Shown in pieces: positions 51,262 through 63,922 of a stretch of 64,000 nucleotides of DNA. Source of the stretch: Marisa cornuarietis. Taxonomy: Eukaryota; Mollusca; Gastropoda; Architaenioglossa; Ampullariidae. The stretch spans positions 2,418,001 through 2,482,000 of the forward strand of contig SMMW01000001.1 in the NCBI GenBank assembly GCA_004794655.1. The letters are read 5' to 3'. Position 1 is the stretch's first letter. Each line of letters opens with the position of its first letter. Made by a program: the position numbers and the translations under genes. The notes beneath the pieces were generated by a model. That model was not told the DNA's origin. It did not search any database and was given only the letters and a program-made list of their open reading frames with translations.

Positions 51262-52261
51262 CGCTACAGTTACTGATGACGTTATATACGGCTTGTGTGT
51301 CTGTGTCGTCAATGCGCACAGGTCGTTATTACATTAGGACCGCGTGGTTAATTTCCAGCGGCTAAAGTTTCCAGACGGTGCCAGATGTAATTAGGTAGAC
51401 TGTGAAAACCTTCTGGTACACTTAGTTTAACGATATAACTGAAAACACTTGGTTTGGAGATACCGTCGAAGAAGCTAATGATCGAGCTCTACTGATATTC
51501 CACTTGGACAACAGCGCCTTTCAATTTTTTTGTAATCCTGCCAAAAAAACGAAAAGGTAACCCTCGATTTCAACACTGATTTATCATTATATACATACAT
51601 ATATATAGAATGTAAACACACATATAACTATTTTACTGCGGTGTTATGTGGTCAAGAAGTAAAAAATATAATAAAGCATAGCGATAGTTCTATTTTTAAG
51701 TATTATTGTAAGAATCTGCCACTTGACTGCAGCTAAACATTAAAGGGAAAAAACCTCAAACAATGTCTATAATCTGCCCAATGAGCTGTCATCGACCCAC
51801 ATGCAGATAGTGTCAGGTTAGGATTGCAGGCTTAAGTTTACACAATCTTTCCTCGCTGAGGACAAAACATCTATGTCTGCATCAGCCTGCCAACTCTTTC
51901 TCTTTCTGTCGTTGTTTCTAAGAGAGAGAGAGAGAGTGTGCAGTGACATGTACGGCGGAGTGCCTGTGTGATTTCCTCAGCTTGAGAACTGTAGACTGTT
52001 TCAAATACTGTTTTAGAAAAACTCTTTAAGTGTTAATGTGTCAGAAGGAATGACTGAAGAAATTATTCCTCTTCTTATGTTACGGTTTAAAAACAGAAGA
52101 CAAAGAAAAATCACTGATCTTAAACATAAACCATTTTTAACTCTTATTCATGCACACTTCAGCCACATGCAAAGACGTTGAGAAGGGGTGGGGGAGAGAC
52201 CTGCAACTATCAGTCTGCCTACCCAGCCTAGAAATAAATAAATTCATACCTATCTACTATA
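51262..52261. other. Non-coding, nothing recognised
   Basis: A short GA run lies at 51921-51936. The far right may include degraded upstream sequence of the next LINE. Confidence 0.4.
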
Positions 52262-53145
52262 CATACATAACGCTTCGTGACTCAAATGCACACTGCCATA
52301 TGTTATTTAATTTAACCGGCTCACCTCAAGGCTGTGTTTTATCCCCGCTTTTTTTTGTATACCAACAGTTGTCGCAGTAACCATGAGTCAATATCTCGTC
52401 AAATTCTCTGATGACATTGCACTGCTGTCTCTCCTTAGCGGGCCAGTAGATACCCACGGTTTAGCTTTGGAAGAATTTATTGCCTGGTGCGATGACAATT
52501 TCCTAGAACTTGATGTGAGTAAGACCAAAGAGATTGTCTTTGATTTCCGTTAGAATTCTCCACCATGTCCCGTAAGTGTCATCCACGACAAGGAGGTGGA
52601 AATTGTTCCTGCTTTTAAATACCTGGACACCATCTTCGACAGGTGACTTTGCTGGGATGTCAACACCCAAAATGTTGTGAAGAAGGCTCAGCAGCGCCTT
52701 TTCCTTCTCCGGAAGCTGAAGTCTTTCTTTGTATCCCACCAATTTCTTCAGTTTTTTTTTATAGATCTCACATAGAGAGCGTGCTGTCCTTCTCGTTGAT
52801 CTGTTTCTACAACAGTTTATCTATGAAGAACAGGAGCAGCCTACATCGTGTGGTATCCACCTGCTCCAAAGTCACTGGGACAGCTCAGAGTACTCTTCAG
52901 TGTCTGCAATCCTTCATGATGACAGGCTTGTACTGTCGAGAGAATTTGTCCACCTCATACCGGGCCGCCGATTTTGTGTGCCTGCATGCAGGACCAACAG
53001 ACGGAGGCTGTCCTTTGTTGTTTCGGCCGTGCGTCTTTTGAAAGGTGCGAATGAATAAAACCTAAATGTATAAGTCTGTTTGCTTATCGCGCTGCCCCCG
53101 AATTGCCCTCCGAGACAAATACAGTTTTACCTGATCTGATCTTAT
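52262..53145 (+). mobile_element. LINE fragment (CR1/Rex1-like), second copy, RT from palm to C-terminus
   Basis: In shifting plus frames: TGSPQGCVLSPLFFV (52312), YLVKFSDDIALLSLL (52390, with SDD for the usual ADD), WCDDNFLELDVSKTKEIVFDF, FKYLDTIFDR (52615), QQRLFLLRKLKSFFVSHQFL and IESVLSFSLICFYNSLSMKN. Stops and frameshifts at several points show decay. The tail contains gaattgccctccgag and ends in a gatctgatcttatctta stretch. It is alignable to the pieces at 215-679. Confidence 0.82.
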
Positions 53146-54228
53146 CTTAATGTGTTAATTTTAGCAATTAGATTTGTGGCCATGATCTGAGGGCAGTCAC
53201 ATGAGAGTCATGTGACTAGGTGACGCAACCCACTGCGTATTGCATCATGACACGACGCGCAAAGAAATTCCAGACTGTTAGGTAAACATTGAATGTCTTT
53301 AGGAGGTGTCATGGCCTGGTGCAATATTATCCGACGTAGTTAAATAAGATAAAATTCTAAGCCGACTTAGATAATAGAGTCGGTTAGTGTAGTCAGTCGC
53401 CATGGATTTAACATGTTAGCGTCGCTAGCTAGTTATAATAGCAACTGTGTGGACAGGCATCCTGATTGGCCGGTACTTGGGAAGAGTAGTCAGGTTAGGT
53501 AGGTAACGGCTTCCCAAGGGAACAGTGGCATTCAGAAACAAGTTATCTAAACGAAAAGATCTACCCACCAACGGCAGCCAAGAACGGGCGGATTCTGTAC
53601 CGTGCGCTGTAGGGTAGAGAGGGTGAGCCAGGACTCGACTGACAAAGAGAGGTCTAGCTGGGGTGGCCTATCACTACTATAACTACACTCACTTCTATCA
53701 CTATCACCACTATGCAGCAATCTGTACAACCAGCGATTCAAGGATTTCTCATCAGGGGATTCATTCAACCATTCAGCCAGTCATCTGTTCAGCAGCCTTT
53801 GTGTTCGTGGCCACAGACATATTGTTCGACCTTTTGACACTTTATTCTCGCCATCATCATACGTCACTTATCATGGCAGCAGTCCCCTGCTACAACAACC
53901 TCGCGGACCAGACCGTCGAAGCAGGAGTGTGGCAGATGAGTGACAGTGTTGTGACACTGTCCTTGATTCGGGTCGTTCACAGCAGAACACTGCTATAAAA
54001 CATATGTTATCATCACCCGCGTTTAGTTTAGTGTTCATTTCTTTTTTTCTTTAGTCATTAAATGTTTTAACCGTTGGTCGGCCCTTTTTGTTTGTTGAAA
54101 AAGGCAGGGGAGTGTAGACCGGGTGTGGTCGCATATACATGTTCACACGCGCCCCGCAAGCAGCCACTTGAGCATTCCTCATTAGATCATTACACATACG
54201 TATCTGTCCCTTTGTATACCTTTGTATA
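53146..54228. other. Non-coding, nothing recognised
   Basis: No gene or element supported. Confidence 0.45.
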
Positions 54229-54253
54229 ACACACACACACACACACACGCACG

Positions 54254-54344
<91 letters not shown>
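54229..54344. repeat. (CA)n microsatellite with CG interruptions
   Basis: Interrupted CA/CG at the left, then about 40 unbroken CA units. Confidence 0.96.
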
Positions 54345-54348
<4 letters not shown>

Positions 54349-56621
54349 CTGTCGACCTTTCCCGCCATCTATACCCCACTATACACATTGATAGATACAC
54401 TTACTCAATACCTGACTACACAACCATCGAGCTAGTTGTACCTCAAACATGTCTGCGATATATACCTACCAACACACTGCCAGTGGAATACCGAAAGGAA
54501 AGTAGATGGGCATGGACGGACTGCCGTGAGGGAAAGACCGTGAGAAAGAGCCGCGAGGGAGGGGTCACCAAAACTCCGTGGCCCCTTGTTACTGCTTGGA
54601 TGTAAATAAAATGTTTATTAAGAGAGATTTCTATTCTTAAACGCTTTATCGTTGTAAACAGTCATGCGTTGCCTTTCATGTTTGACGTTTTCTTCTGCAA
54701 AACGAACAAGCACTGATGTGATGTGAGTGGTGGGAAGGCGACGTTTGTGTCTGTGAAAATCTGTGAAAATTGCCACTCCGTGTCTTTTATGTGCGTGCGT
54801 GCGTGCGTCGTGCCTAACCTGAGAGACGACAGTTGCGAGACACTCTTCATTCAGGTTCACTTGAATCAGGCTTGTGTACATGACACGGAGCAGTCGATAA
54901 GAACTAATTACAGTTTCCAATACTCCAAGCTGTTTTGATGAAGCAGGTGACGGTAGTCCGCAGCAGCAGCAGCAACAGCAGCAGCATGGGAAGGGTCGCT
55001 TATCTGGTGTCAGGCGGGTGGCGGGTGCCCAGGTCGGCGTGAACCTCGGACTAACGACGGCATTGGTGGGCGATTCCCCCACCCCCCCCACCATCATTAT
55101 TACCTTGCTGCACCCAAGCCTTTGAGTAGTTTCCCCTTAGCACGAACTCTTTTCTGACGTCGTTAATGGGCACGAAGTTAGCAGCAAATGGCTGCCATGC
55201 AAGAGGGGTCGAATGTACGGCCGTGGGCTAGGCAAGGGTGAACCGGAACAGGTGGAGAAATCAGTGTCTGTTGATTAAATAAAACGAGGAAAGATGAGGA
55301 CTTTGCCTTCTGGGTGCTGAGTATAGACACCGCACCCATGAAGCTATCGCCCCTGACAAATAGTAGATGTATGGCTTCCTGAAGATGTCGCTATAATTTA
55401 TGTTTACGTGTATATATAATCATGTAAGTCTGTATATGTATTCTGGATTTCTATATGTAAGTATACGGGTGGATGTGCAGTATTGATGGAACACGGTTCC
55501 AGAATGTTTTTCTTTCTTCTTTTTACTTTTCCTCCTTGATTTTTTTGTTTAACATTTTTGTGTGTGCAAAGTTCGATGTACAGGCCAAGAGAGTGAATGA
55601 AGCTCACGCATTAGTGTTAAGTTTAGAATGTTTTAAATATTATCATATAGCTTCTAGACGTTGCATGGCAAATTTGTGAAATGGTTGCGGATTCTACGGG
55701 GGGGGGGGGAATACGTGAAATTCACTCAGATTTTGCAAGGTAAGAAAAGAATGCTGACTGCGTGTAGCATTAATAATGCACACGGTACGATTTCTTAACT
55801 GCATTTGCCCAAAGCGGATATCATGCACTTCACGACTGGTGACACTTCACGTGCTCTGTGCCCCCTCCATCGCTTCTCTTGAACAGTTTTTTTTTTATAA
55901 AGAAGTGCTGGATTTTCTTCGTGTTAAAGGCAAGCATGAACCACGTGGAGTCTTAGACTGGAGTCGCCACAGTCAGATAATGATTGATTTACTCAAATCC
56001 TCTGACAGGACGGAAATTACATAAATGATGGACAAATGCATTAACTCGCGGCAGATGCTTACCTCCCACACAATGCTCTTGTCAAGCAGCCAGCTATTTA
56101 CCTTGCTAAACATCCTCCTCCGGGAAGAAAACAGTTCACTTAATAAACACAGGTTTAGTCAGCGTTGTTGTTTGTGCGCATTACAAGGCTGTTGTCTCTT
56201 GTCCGCCAACGCCAAGCGATAGTCAGTAAACAAAGTTCAGCCATTTATTCCTACTGAAGCGTGACACTCACTATTTGCGTCGTTTCACCCGGTATTTCCC
56301 AATTTCTACAACACTAGACGTAGGAACATGAATGTCCAGGATTACACGAGCTAAAAGAAAAGAAAATAAACCAACAACTAAGAGACAGAAAACGGCAGCC
56401 CAGCATCAAGTAGCCACATCAGGTTTAAACTTTAAGAAGCAACCAATATTCTATTCATGGACGAAGTACCCGAATAAGCACCCAGTGCACGCACCTGCTG
56501 ATTACCTTGTTCTACCCGGAACATAATATTGATGAGCTGGGTGTGACGTGATTCTGATCTCAAAATGGCACCACATAGTGCCAGAAACAGGGCTGGCAGT
56601 AAGCGCGAGAGGCTGACCAAC
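54345..56621. other. Non-coding, short repeats
   Basis: A CAG/CAA run lies at 54960-54986 and a G run at about 55699-55709. No gene supported. Confidence 0.45.
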
Positions 56622-56693
56622 AATTGCTCGTGTAACGAGTGCGGAAGTCTGCGTATGCGTGACCAACTGGGTATAGCCTGCGCATGCGTGAGG
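56622..56693 (-). repeat. CGCATGCGCA-containing repeat, copy 1
   Basis: Read on the minus strand, this 72-base block aligns to the plus strand at 57034-57106, including two (A)CGCATGCGCA-like motifs spaced about 28 bases apart and the ctayaccca phrase between them. Confidence 0.55.
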
Positions 56694-57033
56694 TAGAGGT
56701 AAAGCCACGCATGCGCACTCTTGGAAAACAGGTGTTCGCGTTGTAAATGAATAACGGATGTCTGTTAATAACCACCTGGATGGAATATCAGACATATTTG
56801 TTGTTTCATGTATCGTAACTACCAAAAGTTCCTCAATTAACGTACAATCTTGTAAATTTTTCTTTATTTTATATTATTTTATTCTGCACGTTTTTATGTT
56901 TTGTTTCTTTGGTTTGTTCACATCTGAAGTTGGATTATTCTCCTAAACACACTCAAACATTTGTTTGTGATGTACTTTCTAAGAAAGATTCAAAGACCTT
57001 TTATTTACCACGCAAACGACTGTCTGGGTTTCA

Positions 57034-57106
57034 CTCTTCCCGCATGCGCAAACTACACCCAATCGGGCAGACATGCGCAGAGCCCTGGCGAGCGTTACTC
57101 GTGATT
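57034..57106 (+). repeat. CGCATGCGCA-containing repeat, copy 2 (inverted to copy 1)
   Basis: Aligns with the minus strand of 56622-56693. The motifs also resemble NRF-1 binding sites (GCGCATGCGC core), so a promoter-type module cannot be excluded. Confidence 0.55.
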
Positions 57107-57214
57107 TGTGTAACATGGGATTCCGGTGGTCTGACAGTTCCTGTTCATCTATTTTTCTTTCGCGATAATGCCGGTGACATCGAACGGTATAGAGGATCCT
57201 GCTGAATACTGCCA

Positions 57215-57480
57215 CTCACTTCGTTGAATCTCGCCGCTTCCATGTCGTGCTCTGCTGCTCAGACTACACTCTAATTGGATACTTGCGTCAGTCATCAGCC
57301 ATTGAGAAGACGAATACGACAATGAACCCTCGACGATACGTGCTACAATGTTCTTCTTGCCTCGGGTCGCTACCCGTGGTAGATTTTTTACTGGCGAAGT
57401 GAAACCAATGGAAAACGTTTGAACCACCACAGTCCGCTCTACCAACTGTGTTATTGCAAGGTTACGCGCTCGATAATTTT
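57215..57480 (-). mobile_element. Possible tRNA-derived SINE head and body
   Basis: On the minus strand acacagttggtagagcgg looks like a tRNA A box, followed closely by ggtggttcaaac, a B-box-like motif at a shortened distance. The downstream sequence has no gene features. A 136-codon frame across it is best read as repeat translation. No flanking duplication was found. Confidence 0.3.
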
Positions 57481-57828
57481 TCTTTTGATTCTCTTTGACT
57501 TGCTGACTGGCTAGTTGGATGGCTGGCTCTCTGAGTGACTCACTCAGCCTCCCACACACCCAACAAAATTCATAAAAATTATAATAATTATTTTTTGCAA
57601 ATTGTTAAATATCATTCAGGAAACAAATCTGTCATTAGCAGCTCTCGTTCAGCATTCGTGCCTGGAAATGGCACACAAAGACATTTGCAGGGTCGATTTT
57701 AAATAAGGTCCTCACGTTTCTTCTAGTGATAATTAAAATTTTTTTCCGGAGACGTAGTTTAATTCCCTCCGCTCAAAACAAAAAAAAAAAGGTTGCGGTC
57801 TGTCTGTACCATCCAACAGAAAAGGCGA

Positions 57829-58159
57829 TGACGTCACGAGAAAATGAGAAGCCCACATGCGCAATCTTCACCTCAAGCAATGGCTGCGTCATCAGGTGGA
57901 AAATCGTCTTCAAAGGAAGCTTCAGGACGCGTATTGTCTCTTTATCTCTTCCAAGATTTTCTAGGGCTCCGTGAAATATCTTTCACCTCCATATAAATGG
58001 CTCCATTACCCGAAGACGCTGCTTCAAAGAAATAAAGCGAAAAACTGCTGCTAAAATGACTGAGGCTGTGTTCTCTGTTTGGCGAAGAGAAGCTGCAGTC
58101 GGTCATATCCGAGGATGTGGTTCGAGTGTTAACGGTCTCTGAAAAAAGGATAATGCCAG
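57829..58159 (+). promoter_or_regulatory. Possible promoter with CRE and TATA, and non-coding first exon
   Basis: A perfect TGACGTCA lies at 57829-57836, a TATAAAT at 57992-57998, and a consensus donor CCAG/GTAAGT at 58159/58160. The ATG at 58056 opens only a short frame, and another ATG at 58153 sits just before the donor. Together these could be the 5' end of a gene on the plus strand, but no coding exon was identified. Confidence 0.3.
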
Positions 58160-60551
58160 GTAAGTCTTTCCTCAGGGTAGAGAGGTTCGTTTTTGAACAC
58201 TTTAATGGGCAGGACTTATCGCTGAGTTTTTTTTGTTTTTTTTATGCCATTATTCTAATCTGTTGCTCTGAACGTCCGTGCCGGTGCACAAATTATCACC
58301 AGCAGCGGGAGACAACTCGTTCTCACCTTATTTCTATCCCACTCTGTTGGTGAGGAAGACGGCAGCAATCCTTCGGAGGCTAATCTGCGCCATACAAGAC
58401 TTACGACACCCAAACGAGAAGAAGAAAAAGAGAGGGGAACAACTCACAGTATTATGGCTACCAGAAATCCATACTCTGTGAAACTTGAATGGATTGAACG
58501 GAGCATGAAATGGAAGTTTGTTTCAGAAACAACTACAAGAACTACTTAATAACGCAGTCGTTAACGCAAGCACACGCGCATATCCGAGTGAAACAAGGGG
58601 TATTCTCTGGCTCTTAAGCAGGTTAAGGTTACAAGAAAAACCAAAAATGAGCCTTTAATTCTGCCGACAGCTAGAAGGCCGTGACAATAAATTCATTATG
58701 TTTACATAATGAGATACAAAAAGTTTATGGCCACGTTTAAGCTCGTCCATCACAGCAGAAAGTCAACCGTCGACAGAGCAACGAATTCATCAAAACATCA
58801 CGACGGACAATGGACGACAAAGCTTCAAGCACCCGCCAGATTACATTTAGCTCTCGGTGATGAGACGCAAAGGGTTATCAGGCCTTGGGAGGCGATTTCG
58901 TTGCCCTGAAGAAAAATTCCAAACAAGCAAAACAAATAAATAAAAATCAACAAGCATCTAGAGGCTCTGCAGATGACGATGTCGATACTGCCATGACATG
59001 ACTGAGCACTGCTCAGCTCCAGCTGCAGCACTTACCCAGCCTCACACATGCGCTGGATGTCAAAGTTTCAAGATAAACGACACATCAAAAGAGCTGACTG
59101 AATAAGCCTGCGCTATGTCACATGACCAGATGAGTTATAATAAAGGTCATTAGGAAAGGTATGATGCGAGAAACGAGTACACAAAGACGGACAGACTGGG
59201 CGATAGAGCATTGATAATGCTAAGACGATAACAAAAATACTTATTCAGCTGCACAAATTTCTCCTCTTTGTCTAAATAAGAGACCTTTGTACACCCTTCA
59301 GTGATATTTCAATAGTAAAAGCGTTTACCCTGAAAATGCGATTTTCTTAAGGCAATTTATTTCTGTACAGCGTATCTAGTTTTCCGGAAAAATTGACAAT
59401 TGCTTTCGTTGAATTCTGCTGTCTGCAGTCATAGTCCGTTCTAGTTCTCAAATCAAAATTATGCACTTCAGTAATCAGTTATTACATTTTTCGATGACGT
59501 TCATAATTTTGTTTACAATAAAAGAATGAAGATATCGCAAATTTTTGTCATCTTAATTTTTGTAGAATTTTACGGCATTCACAATCACCTTTTGAGCTGT
59601 ACTCACACCATTTCGAATGCGACTGCAAAAAGGTTTAACTTAGTAAGCAGCACCTCAACTCGTCAAACTCTGTAAACGGATGACATGCAAACATACGGGT
59701 TTTCCTAATGAGATTTATATCTTCTTCATTGGCCAAAACAGAATCGCAAAGAACCAAGAAGCACTCCTTCCGCTGCAAAAAACACTCCCTCCTGGAATGT
59801 CGGAAACGAGGCCTCTGCGTACGCTGCTACACACGAGCTTAATAAAGCTTATTTCGGGTCAGAGGGAGCGGTCCACCTGCAAGAATTTGATTTCGCACAC
59901 TCAGGTCATCAAGCACCTCTCAACATGCATCGTGAGACTAGAGCTTGGTGAAGCCATTTCTTGTGCCAGGGGAGGGTCACCCTCGCGTTATGTCTGTTCT
60001 TGATCTCGATCTTTTGGTCTATTTATATCTGTGGGCAATGACGTCAGCTCGGGTAACACTGATGGCATTCGCTTCAGCCCAAGTATACTAAGAAAAGAAA
60101 ATAAAGGCAAAAAAAGGTGTCTATATCTTCTCATCTCCCATCCACATTTGCAGAACAACCTTCTCCCACCCTACACCGACCTGGTTTTTATTTTAACAGT
60201 TTGATCGTCGTAAAGGTGAAATAAACCTGCTGAACTATCTGCATGATAGCGTACGAAAACATATTACAAGCAAAGCCTGAGAAAGCTTCACACTTATGAT
60301 TTAGTAGTCTGAGTCGGAGCATATATGACACACAAATTGTAGTTTTGGAAAAATGACCAAAATGCACAGAATTTCCAGGGTATAGACAAGGGAATATAGT
60401 TCAATGTACATACAATTTTTAGCGAATAGACAAGGTAATAGGCACGGCTTGCAAACATCATTCAAGCGGATCCCAGTCGTCCAAAGCTGGGATCTAAGTA
60501 CTGTGATATTAAGCAAACATACATGAGATAAAATAAGAGAAAAAGAGAGTT
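58160..60551. other. Non-coding, nothing recognised
   Basis: No gene or element supported. Confidence 0.45.
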
Positions 60552-60552
60552 A

Positions 60553-60640
<88 letters not shown>

Positions 60641-60643
60641 AAA
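60552..60643. repeat. (GAAA)n microsatellite, about 23 units
   Basis: An unbroken tetranucleotide run. Confidence 0.97.
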
Positions 60644-61925
60644 TTCAAATCCTGAAAAAATTATTTGAGAGATAATTTTAAAACACCTAAGACTTATGAT
60701 AAACTAAACATCCTCAGTACTACAGACACCACAGTCTGTTCATATCCTTTCTGCATTCCTTCCACAAGTTTTCACACTGAGTTCAGTTGACTGAATATTT
60801 GTTGGCGGGCGTCATATTTCCAGTGTCACGCAAGAGTACATTACTGGGTTTTAATCAGAGCTGTAACATACAGTCTAGGTACAGGGTAAAGTCAGCGTCA
60901 ACAAAACTTATATATTAATAACTTTTAATATAATTTATATTACTACTTATAATAAGTTTTAGATGCTCTCTGAGAGTTATACATAAGTTTTGTTCTGACT
61001 TTTGGACTTTTTCTTAGCTGTGAAGTTATTAAACAGAATTGAACTCGTTTTCTAACACATCTCCATGTAATGAAATTATATTCACCATTAGCATCAAGGG
61101 TGGACAAAAAATAATTAAGATACGCTATATTCTAAACCTAATTTAACGATACATTTTAAACTATTAAAGCAGATCTCTCACTGATCTTAATTATCCCCCC
61201 CCAACAGGGTTTTGTAAAAGTGATATTTAAACTGTTGGCCAGTGGATCTGTTAAGGATCACGACCCTTCTTCAGTAGGAGTGTGAAGATATCGTGCTAAA
61301 CCCATGACTGCGGCGCAAACTTGGACAGCACAAGCAAGGTCGACAGTACTTCGACTCTCATCTCGCACTGGGATGAGGTCGGGGTCGGGCCAGACCACTT
61401 CCTGTTGCCAGACATGTTGCTGCGGTGCCTTTTTACCCTTATCACGAGCTACAGAACATTTTTTCCCTAAACAAGTTCTCACGTGTGGTTTTGAAGGCGT
61501 ATCTCGGTCTTGTCAGGCGATTAAGCAATCATTAAGATGTGTTCAAGTTAAGTGCTGCATCTCTCAGCTCATTCCGGAAGTGTCCAGAGCAAGCCCGACG
61601 TTAAAATGAAGAGACTCTTAGTACGATCGTACCGCAGTCAGACGACATACAGTATCAATACATCAGAAGTTCAACTTCCGTGTTCAAGGTGAAAGCTACT
61701 GAGCTCTGTTCGCAATTTTAGACACCTGCAATTCTCAGTTCTGTGAAGGCATCATTTACCATCATCGAGACGAGTGGTAACCAACAGAGACAGGAGTGAT
61801 GACCAAAATAGACACAAATTTGTAAAGTCCCAAGCTAGGGATAACTTTATGTTGTTACTGCTAGCAACATTTGTGTTTAGCTCCAGTAATCTGTGTATCT
61901 GTGGATACGGTTATTAAAGAGCATG
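60644..61925. other. Non-coding, nothing recognised
   Basis: AT-rich with no supported gene; short C run near 61195. Confidence 0.45.
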
Positions 61926-62166
61926 ACGCATTTCTAATTTTAAACGCTTTTAGGCTTTAATTCTTTTTAGAAAGGCACAGCACATTTTCAGAACTTTTTT
62001 AAAAATAAGAAAACGCTTTTTAAACCAGATTTTCGTTTCCGTCAGCACATTTTTTGTGCAGCGCGTCTAAATGGCATAGGAGGGATTTTTGAAGCATAAA
62101 CAGTTTCTAGAATTCCTTCTTTAAAACAGTTTAAGGTGTAGAAACATGTTGTGCAACTAGCCCCAG
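61926..62166. mobile_element. MITE copy 2 (same family as 24819-25086)
   Basis: It shares atttctaattttaaac near its left end and the right end gtgttgtgcaactag-like TIR (here atgttgtgcaactagcccc), with tcagcacattttttgtgc inside both copies. The left TIR is largely lost. Same orientation as copy 1. Confidence 0.7.
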
Positions 62167-63794
62167 AAATCTTGAACGAATGTTGCCAAGTAAACATCTA
62201 TGAATACAAATGGGACGATTCTCGATCATTACGTATACTAAAAAATATTACCAAATCAATTTTAAAATACAGCTTATCAGCTTACGGAAAGTAGAATGAG
62301 ACACAAGAATAAAGAAGTTCGAAGTTAGGGCAGTGATATTTGCGACGGGAAAGCATGGCTACAATTACTAGAGCCAGCACGATGCTGTTGCCAGAATCCG
62401 TAAATGTTCTGCTCGCTTAACGAAGGCGCTTCCAATGACTCGTGCTAGTCATCGCTTTACGATGCGTTTGCGCAGCTGGTTTCGTAATATCACCGACCGT
62501 AGAGTCTTTTTCGTGGGAGTCTTCTCTTCTGCACCACAGGCCGGTGGTAGAGCAAGCCTGAAAGAAATATCGCTCGTGCTGATTGTGACCGTCGTAAATA
62601 TTCCAATCAAAGTTGTGTTGTTCGGAAGTCTTCCTGAAGTCTATTCCTCTGCTGACAGATGAAATATAGCAAAGTTTGTTTTACCTGTGTCGGGGATCTT
62701 TTTCATTTAAGACACAGTATATACTGGGCGGTTTGTTTTTGAAGTTCGTTTTTATTTGCGTAAATTTTTCTTGAAGAAAATGGAGTAAGACGACAGCATT
62801 CTGACTTTCAAAGAAGCGTGAGACACTTTTATCTCACCATTATTTTTTTGTCGAAGACGAAAGTGAGCTTAAGAAGAAAGTGAAGTTCAAGCTATGAATT
62901 TATTTTTAAAAATTGCAGCATTCTATGCGGCAAATGCTGGTAATAAAAACGGACAAAGCTACTTCTAATTGAAAAAAACCCGCGCGGTCACACTCTTTCT
63001 CAAAACAACATATCAGTGATACGCTGAACACATGGACCATTCATATAGTATTGTAGTTTTAAAGTTCTTTTGTTAAAAATAATCCAGCCCGGCCAAGGGG
63101 ACTGATTCTGCAACCTAGTCAAGATAACGGTATAGTGAGACATGCAGTGAAACAGCAGTAAAGTGACCAAGTGACTAGTTCTACTTGCACTGTCATCACC
63201 TTCTGCTTTTTCAGAAACGATATATTCTGTTATGTCGCTGGCTCCATCTATCGGTGTGTGCTATCGTAAATGCACCCACGTTCATGGGCTGAGCTTGCAA
63301 AATGGTTTCTGTTTTGGGATTCAGCTAGGATTTAAGAGGTATACCAGAGTCTTAATGTCTTGCGTGGTATTAAACGCCGATCTAGATTAAAGGAATAAGA
63401 CCCCAAGCAAACAACTATATCTTGAATTAGAATATTTAATCCGAACATAAAATACATGTAGTGTTTGATCATAGCTCATAATTTCCTAACACAGATGAAA
63501 TTCTGTGTGGACCATTTTTATCATTATCGATATAGCCACAAATACTTCCCACGCAGACTTTTTTGGTACTTAAAACGCGTCTGTGTGAAATTTCACAGGT
63601 AATAGCAGAAGACAGAGTACTCTTGACCAACGAGGAAAGAAAAGGAAGGAAGGTAAATAATAAAGCAATGACGTCTCTCTGCTCCATGCACCTTGTTTTT
63701 CTAAATAATGCTTAAGATTCACATTAAGAAATGAAGGCAATCAGTCCAATCTATTTTTAAATCTCCAACATACTCACCTTGTATCCTAAAAACA
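62167..63794. other. Non-coding, nothing recognised
   Basis: No gene or element supported before the TATA box at 63795. Confidence 0.45.
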
Positions 63795-63801
63795 TATAAA
63801 A
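63795..63801 (+). promoter_or_regulatory. TATA box candidate
   Basis: TATAAAA lies 122-128 bases before an ATG that stays open to the window edge. This leaves room for a transcription start near 63825 and a 5' UTR of about 100 bases. Confidence 0.35.
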
Positions 63802-63922
63802 CAGATACCTGGGCTCATGCTTCGCGTTGTGTTTTCTCTAACCCATCTATTTCGAGCTTGAGAAAAAGAGAAGTGCATAAGTTTTGTGGCTGCTGAGTGT
63901 CTCTGACAGTGTGGTAGAGAAA

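Noticed and set aside
54618..55097. 159-codon minus frame
   Set aside because: Includes a CAG-repeat translation (poly-Cys) and matches no known family.
57149..57559. 136-codon minus frame containing ITQLVERTVVV
   Set aside because: The peptide is a translation of a tRNA-like promoter sequence. Treated as a possible SINE, not a protein.
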